NCBI GenBank assembly: GCA_964645915.1
Contig: CAZYDH010000039.1
Coordinates: 1 to 9,902 of the forward strand
Source of the DNA: JACNKV01 sp964645915
Lineage (GTDB): Bacteria > Fidelibacterota > Marinisomatia > Marinisomatales > JACNKV01
DNA length: 9,902 bases
Direction: 5' to 3'
Position 1 is the stretch's first letter. Each line of letters starts with the position of its first letter. The notes under the pieces are model-generated. The model saw only the letters and a list, made by a program, of their open reading frames with translations. It made no database searches and was not told where the DNA came from. Both the position numbers and the translations under genes were made by a program. Of this stretch, positions 7,118-9,902 are shown piece by piece.

Positions 7118-7209
7118 ACTCCGAGTTCGACAACCTACACTAATTAGCATGGCTTAGAACCGATAGGGTGAAGTTGGAAACGACTTCGCCTCCCAAACTT
7201 GGAAAGGAG
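7118..7209 (+). ncRNA. Candidate riboswitch: structured leader RNA resembling the Moco/Tuco motif
   Basis: Compact fold visible by eye. A closing helix is formed by CTCC (7119-7122) with GGAG (7206-7209) and AGTT (7124-7127) with AACT (7196-7199), separated by an asymmetric internal loop (G7123 against TGGAAA 7200-7205). An inner hairpin region spans 7134-7166 (CTAA 7140-7143 with TTAG 7154-7157, or AGC 7146-7148 with GCT 7152-7154). A striking 10-bp stem joins 7167-7176 to 7181-7190 and is capped by a GAAA (GNRA) tetraloop. The blocks CTCCGAG, CGCCTCC and GGAAAGGAG resemble what I recall of the molybdenum/tungsten cofactor riboswitch, which also uses a GNRA-capped stem. I am recalling that consensus, not aligning to it. 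The structure is well supported; the ligand class is tentative. The 3' strand carries the Shine-Dalgarno of the next ORF, so folding should control translation. Other ligand classes remain possible. Confidence 0.5.
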
Positions 7210-7297
7210 AACTTTATGAAACACTCACAATCTATATCTTTTATCATCCAATTTGTTCACATAACAACTATGGACAAATTTGAAGGTTCTCTTTTTT
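7203..7297 (+). promoter_or_regulatory. Candidate riboswitch expression platform (competing long-range stem with U-tract)
   Basis: Bases 7203-7215 can pair with 7283-7295 to give a 13-bp stem (two G-U pairs), which ends in a T-run (7292-7297). Inside it, AATTTGTTC (7250-7258) pairs with GGACAAATT (7272-7280) as a 9-bp hairpin. The outer stem uses the same GGAG (7206-7209) that closes the aptamer helix, so the two folds exclude each other. It could act as an intrinsic terminator or as a second way to hide the Shine-Dalgarno. The U-tract partly belongs to the stem, so termination strength is uncertain. Confidence 0.42.
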
Positions 7298-7320
7298 ATA
7301 GAACAGAGATAATAATATGA
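7216..7320 (+). CDS. Small ORF (34 aa) inside the leader, probable leader peptide or small membrane-associated protein
   Basis: ATG at 7216 stands six bases after a perfect AAGGAG (7204-7209), the strongest ribosome site near this operon. The frame runs MKHSQSISFIIQFVH..., through ...MDKFEGSLFYRTE and a run of isoleucines, to TGA at 7318-7320. That stop overlaps the ATG of the membrane-protein gene (7317) as ATGA, the classic arrangement for translational coupling. The downstream gene has only a weak SD of its own (AGAG, 7305-7308). The Shine-Dalgarno lies within the 3' strand of the structured RNA, so ligand binding would gate this ORF and, through coupling, the transporter genes. I recognise no family. 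The peptide itself may be unimportant and merely carry ribosomes to the next start. Confidence 0.55.
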   Translation: MKHSQSISFIIQFVHITTMDKFEGSLFYRTEIII

Positions 7321-7880
7321 CAAATAAATCCATCACCTATATTGCCGTCTTTGGTGCTCTTTGGGGATTAGTAGAAGCAACGCTTGGGTCCGTTTTGCAC
7401 TTGGTAAATGCTCCGTTTTCAGGAACAATTTTATCTGCGATTGGAATGATAATTATATTGATTGCAAGAGGGATCAATCCACAGCCCGGAAGCACTTTGA
7501 TCATGGCATTCATTGCTGCTCTTATCAAAATTATGAGTCTTTCCACAGTGAAGTTGGGCCCATTTATCGGTATCGTTTTAGAGGGGGTGTTGTTGGAGAT
7601 TGCGCTAACAGTGTTCTCTACCGGTTTTTTGGGGTTCCTCATTTCAGGATTGGTGGTCTCAATTTACCCACTTATTCAAACCTTAACTGTAAAAACTATC
7701 CTGTTTGGAGCAGATTTCATTCCGGTCATACTGGAGATGGTTCAAGGATTTTCAGATCGATTTGGTTTTGGTGTAGGTTGGTGGGTTCTCGGATTATATA
7801 TTGCAATTCACTTTCTATTAGGACTGGGGGGAGCTGTATTTGCATGGTTTATAAAATCACAACTCAATTTAACCAACTAG
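7317..7880 (+). CDS. Six-helix membrane protein, ECF-transporter S-component-like
   Basis: A 187-residue, highly hydrophobic inner-membrane protein. Predicted helices lie near 8-28, 37-52, 59-75, 81-100, 103-125 and 154-178, the size and helix number of substrate-binding (S) components of energy-coupling-factor vitamin/metal transporters. Polar or charged residues sit inside helices (Glu20 in GALWGLVEATLG, Lys71, Glu89, Glu94, Lys126), as expected for a binding pocket. I do not recognise a named S-family (ThiT, RibU, BioY, QueT and so on), so the substrate is unknown. The assignment rests on topology and on the adjacent EcfT-like gene, which starts one base after this stop. Translation is probably coupled to the 34-aa ORF through the ATGA overlap. 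The gene lies downstream of a candidate riboswitch, which suggests a cofactor or cofactor precursor as substrate. Confidence 0.65.
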   Translation: MTNKSITYIAVFGALWGLVEATLGSVLHLVNAPFSGTILSAIGMIIILIARGINPQPGSTLIMAFIAALIKIMSLSTVKLGPFIGIVLEGVLLEIALTVFSTGFLGFLISGLVVSIYPLIQTLTVKTILFGADFIPVILEMVQGFSDRFGFGVGWWVLGLYIAIHFLLGLGGAVFAWFIKSQLNLTN

Positions 7881-7881
7881 G

Positions 7882-9000
7882 ATGAAAATTAAATCTATAT
7901 TTATCTCATCAAGATTTTGGTGTGCCCTCTCCATTTTTGTAACTCTATTTTTTTTAAAAACATATCCCATAGCGATTATGATCTTGATTGGAGGTATCTC
8001 CTGGTTTTTTAGTCATGATACAGTCCGTCCGTTAAAACGTCTTCCGTTTTGGGTAACTATTGGTTTATTAGTCGTTCTTGTTCCGATGTTCAGTGGCACA
8101 CAAGATTCAACGCTTTGGATCTTTAGCTACAGTCACGATCAATTAGTAAAAATGATTATGATGGCGCTTCGGGGTATCGGTGTTTTTCTGTTATTTCAAG
8201 TCATGACCGTCAATTTAAACAGCAAACGGGTTGCAACGCTCTTTTCAGGATTAGGCATTCAACAATTCCATTCTATATATGAAATGTCCAACCGAATCAT
8301 CCCTCACCTTCGCAGCATTTTGTCTGCACGAGGAACTGATTTTCGAACAAAATGGAAAAAAGAGCGGGGGATAAAATTAATTAACAATTTGACCATCCGT
8401 ATTCTTCAAGATGTTATTCGACTTGCTGAGTCAATGGACACACCTAAGCCTGCAGATATACAAATTACATCATTACAATTGTTACAAAATCTCCAGAAGA
8501 TCCCATTCCCTTCTTTATTTATTATTATGGGTGATTCTCAATCTGGAAAATCAAAATTGCTGGCTGAATTTGTTGAATCAGCAAGAAAAAATGCACTTCC
8601 TGTTGATGGTGTAATCTCAGAAAAACACCGTATCAATTCATTAGAGTGGTATCATAATCTCGTTCGAATTACAACAAATGAACGGCAACAGTTAAACACG
8701 ATGAACGAGATGCAAACCGATATTCAAGTTGGTCGGTTTTTCTTTTATCCCAAAACGATACAATGGGGTTGTCAGCAAATATTAGAATCAGCAACATCAA
8801 AATATTTAATTATAGATGAGTTCGGTATTTTAGAACTCCGTGATGAAGGATTTTCACCCGCTTTAAAAAAGATTGAGGCCAACTTTAATGGTCATCTAAT
8901 TCTTACGGTTCGTAATCAGTTAGAGCAACATCTTGAGGAATATTTAAAAACTCATCTTCCGAAAATAAACCGATGGAAAAAACAGATAATTCACCTGTAG
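7882..9000 (+). CDS. EcfT-like transmembrane domain fused to THEP1-type P-loop NTPase
   Basis: This 372-residue fusion has two parts. Residues 1-210: four probable helices (about 10-28, 30-44, 55-72, 91-108) followed by a cytoplasmic helical region with SARGTDF at 148-154, matching the first Ala-Arg-Gly coupling motif of EcfT proteins. LAESMDTPK at 181-189 sits where the second such motif (AMEARG) normally lies but has lost its Arg-Gly. Residues 211-372: an NTPase with Walker A GDSQSGKS (217-224), Walker B YLIIDEFG (308-315) followed by ILEL, and VGRFFF (283-288), which together mark the THEP1 (DUF265) nucleoside-triphosphatase family. There is no ABC signature (LSGGQ) or H-loop. The one-base gap after the S-like gene implies coupled translation. 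Inference: it is the energising subunit of an ECF-like transporter, with the THEP1 domain either powering uptake or acting on the imported compound. No EcfA ATPase is in the window, so shared EcfA subunits may exist elsewhere. Confidence 0.8.
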   Translation: MKIKSIFISSRFWCALSIFVTLFFLKTYPIAIMILIGGISWFFSHDTVRPLKRLPFWVTIGLLVVLVPMFSGTQDSTLWIFSYSHDQLVKMIMMALRGIGVFLLFQVMTVNLNSKRVATLFSGLGIQQFHSIYEMSNRIIPHLRSILSARGTDFRTKWKKERGIKLINNLTIRILQDVIRLAESMDTPKPADIQITSLQLLQNLQKIPFPSLFIIMGDSQSGKSKLLAEFVESARKNALPVDGVISEKHRINSLEWYHNLVRITTNERQQLNTMNEMQTDIQVGRFFFYPKTIQWGCQQILESATSKYLIIDEFGILELRDEGFSPALKKIEANFNGHLILTVRNQLEQHLEEYLKTHLPKINRWKKQIIHL

Positions 9001-9013
9001 ATCGACAATCTAC
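8997..9013 (+). terminator. Weak hairpin at the end of the ECF-like operon
   Basis: GTAGAT (8997-9002) pairs with ATCTAC (9008-9013) around a CGACA loop. It includes the stop codon of the fusion gene and lies in the 26-base gap to the convergent methyltransferase. No clean T-run follows, so terminator function is doubtful. Confidence 0.3.
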
Positions 9014-9026
9014 GAAATGACCTTTA

Positions 9027-9689
9027 TTAATTATTGTTACCGGGTTTTCTTAATACAATGAGTCTGTCCGTTAAAATGTCTATCTCATATTTCATTTCAT
9101 TTGCAATATATTCAATCGTTTCTTTTCTATATATAAAAACATGAGTAGAATCGTTTCGGTAATTCCATGAATCAAAATCAATCCTATTATTATATAACAT
9201 GGTCATAATAAGCAAAACCCCGTTTGCTTTTAATAGCGATCTAAGACGTTCAATCTCTATTTTTGGATGATGAAAATGTTCAAATACTTCGCAGCAAACA
9301 ATATAATCATATACGTTATTCAATAAATCTTGGTTTGGAGCAAAGAATGGGTCGTATTGGACAATATCATAACCCTGTTTCATGAGTATGCTAGAAATAA
9401 CAGGTCCGGGACCGCTTCCAAAATCTAATCCTTTATGCTCCGGTAAGAATTTCTCAATTACATAATGTGTAATGGGTGAAGTAAAGTTTTGATACCCAAT
9501 ATCATTTACGTCATTGTTGTGCGTTTCGTATCTTGCTTTTTCATCGTCAGCTGTTAAGTAATCTTTTTCATCTTTTACAATTGCTTTGCATGTGGGGCAA
9601 TCATAATAAAACTTATCTTTTTTATTGATAAGTGCTGAACCACAAAGTGGACAAATCATTTTCTTAGAGTTACTAACCTGCGGTGGCAT
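9027..9689 (-). CDS. Zinc-ribbon class I SAM-dependent methyltransferase
   Basis: A 220-residue cytoplasmic protein. An N-terminal zinc ribbon has Cys13/Cys16 (CPLC) and Cys31/Cys34 (CPTC). Next come KARYETHNND (51-60), a block shared by one methyltransferase subfamily, and a Rossmann-fold methyltransferase with motif I LDFGSGPG (88-95), an acidic residue ending strand 2 (Asp113 in QYDP), CCEVFEHF (132-139), and STHVFIYRKETIEYIA (181-196). It would transfer a methyl group from S-adenosylmethionine; the acceptor is unknown. The start is not certain: the ATG at 9689 has no Shine-Dalgarno. Met11 (ATG at 9659-9657) is an alternative that would still keep the zinc ribbon. The gene converges on the ECF-like operon with a 26-base gap and is probably a separate transcription unit. 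Confidence 0.85.
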   Translation of the reverse strand: MPPQVSNSKKMICPLCGSALINKKDKFYYDCPTCKAIVKDEKDYLTADDEKARYETHNNDVNDIGYQNFTSPITHYVIEKFLPEHKGLDFGSGPGPVISSILMKQGYDIVQYDPFFAPNQDLLNNVYDYIVCCEVFEHFHHPKIEIERLRSLLKANGVLLIMTMLYNNRIDFDSWNYRNDSTHVFIYRKETIEYIANEMKYEIDILTDRLIVLRKPGNNN

Positions 9690-9902
9690 TGTATCTGGTG
9701 TTATGATTCATTTTTCTCTTTCAGTCTTGATATAATTTCCGAAACTTATCGTTTGACCCATTTTTAGCATATGTAAAAATAAATTGCGATTATATTATCA
9801 ACTTTCAGTTTTATTTTTCGGTAAGCGCTGGGAAAAAGCAAGCTCTTTGTATATTGTAAGGTATGAGCAAAATGAAACGGTTAGTATATGGAAAGTAAGG
9901 CA
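9690..9902. other. Right-edge AT-rich intergenic region
   Basis: These 213 bases upstream of the methyltransferase contain no convincing gene. A minus-strand TATAAT (plus-strand ATTATA, 9789-9794) could be a -10 box for the methyltransferase, but no matching -35 box was found. A 12-codon ATG frame (9863-9898) near the edge is too short to call. Confidence 0.35.

Larger units (their letters stand above)
6999..7118 (+). promoter_or_regulatory. AT-rich promoter region of the leader-RNA / ECF-like operon
   Basis: This non-coding stretch follows the terminator and must hold the promoter of the downstream operon. The best pair I can find is TTGTAG (7040-7045) and TTAAAT (7063-7068) with a 17-base spacer, only a moderate match. 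TACTAT at 7083-7088 is an alternative -10 box. Two perfect dyads (7061-7073 and 7084-7116) lie here and are listed separately. Confidence 0.3.

Noticed and set aside
7118..7209. Cobalamin, TPP, FMN, SAM or c-di-GMP-I riboswitch as identity of the leader RNA
   Set aside because: The hallmark blocks I know for these classes (for example GCCACTG of the B12 box, or CTGAGA with ACCTGATC of TPP) are absent.
7361..7885. 174-codon frame overlapping the S-like gene in another frame
   Set aside because: It has cysteine-, histidine- and arginine-rich random composition, and the overlapping 187-aa frame has clean membrane helices and the coupled ATGA start.
8532..8998. ABC-type ATPase assignment for the C-terminal half of the fusion
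   Set aside because: No LSGGQ signature, Q-loop or H-switch is seen. The order of motifs fits THEP1 NTPases instead.
9863..9898. 12-codon ATG frame near the right edge
   Set aside because: Too short, no convincing ribosome site, and no context beyond the edge.

Overview
The window looks like an AT-rich chromosomal segment of a Gram-negative-type bacterium. A secreted beta-helix protein with Chlamydia-Pmp-style repeats, a class A penicillin-binding protein, a pyrimidine-nucleoside phosphorylase and a HEAT-repeat protein sit together. This mix is common in FCB/PVC-type environmental lineages (Cloacimonadota, Marinimicrobia, Bacteroidota relatives). That placement is an inference, since no marker gene here fixes the phylum. 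There is no IS element, CRISPR array, tRNA, rRNA or phage gene.

Layout. 1-1683 (minus): the 5' 561 codons of an exported right-handed beta-helix protein that runs off the left edge, with a very good sigma70-type promoter at 1808-1836 overlapped by an AT-only dyad. 1935-4058 (plus): a complete bifunctional PBP1A-type peptidoglycan synthase, divergent from the first gene. It converges on a two-gene minus-strand operon, pyrimidine-nucleoside phosphorylase (4891-6177) followed by a HEAT-repeat protein (4105-4878), with a hairpin at 4070-4087 between the converging ends. 6309-6980 (plus): a hemerythrin-like HHE protein ending in the IGYCCF motif, followed by a U-tract hairpin terminator. 9027-9689 (minus): a zinc-ribbon plus class I SAM methyltransferase.

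The most interesting part is 6981-9000. A long leader holds dyads at 7061-7073 and 7084-7116, then a compact structured RNA (about 7118-7209) with a 10-bp GAAA-capped stem and sequence blocks resembling the Moco/Tuco riboswitch. The 3' strand of its closing helix contains a strong Shine-Dalgarno (AAGGAG) for a 34-codon ORF (7216-7320). That ORF's stop overlaps, as ATGA, the start of a six-helix membrane protein resembling an ECF-transporter substrate-binding (S) component (7317-7880). One base later begins an unusual fusion (7882-9000): an EcfT-like membrane/coupling domain with an ARG motif joined to a THEP1-type P-loop NTPase, with no ABC signature motif. I read this as a riboswitch-controlled micronutrient or cofactor-precursor uptake cassette whose energising module is a T-NTPase fusion. 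The ligand and substrate cannot be told from sequence alone.
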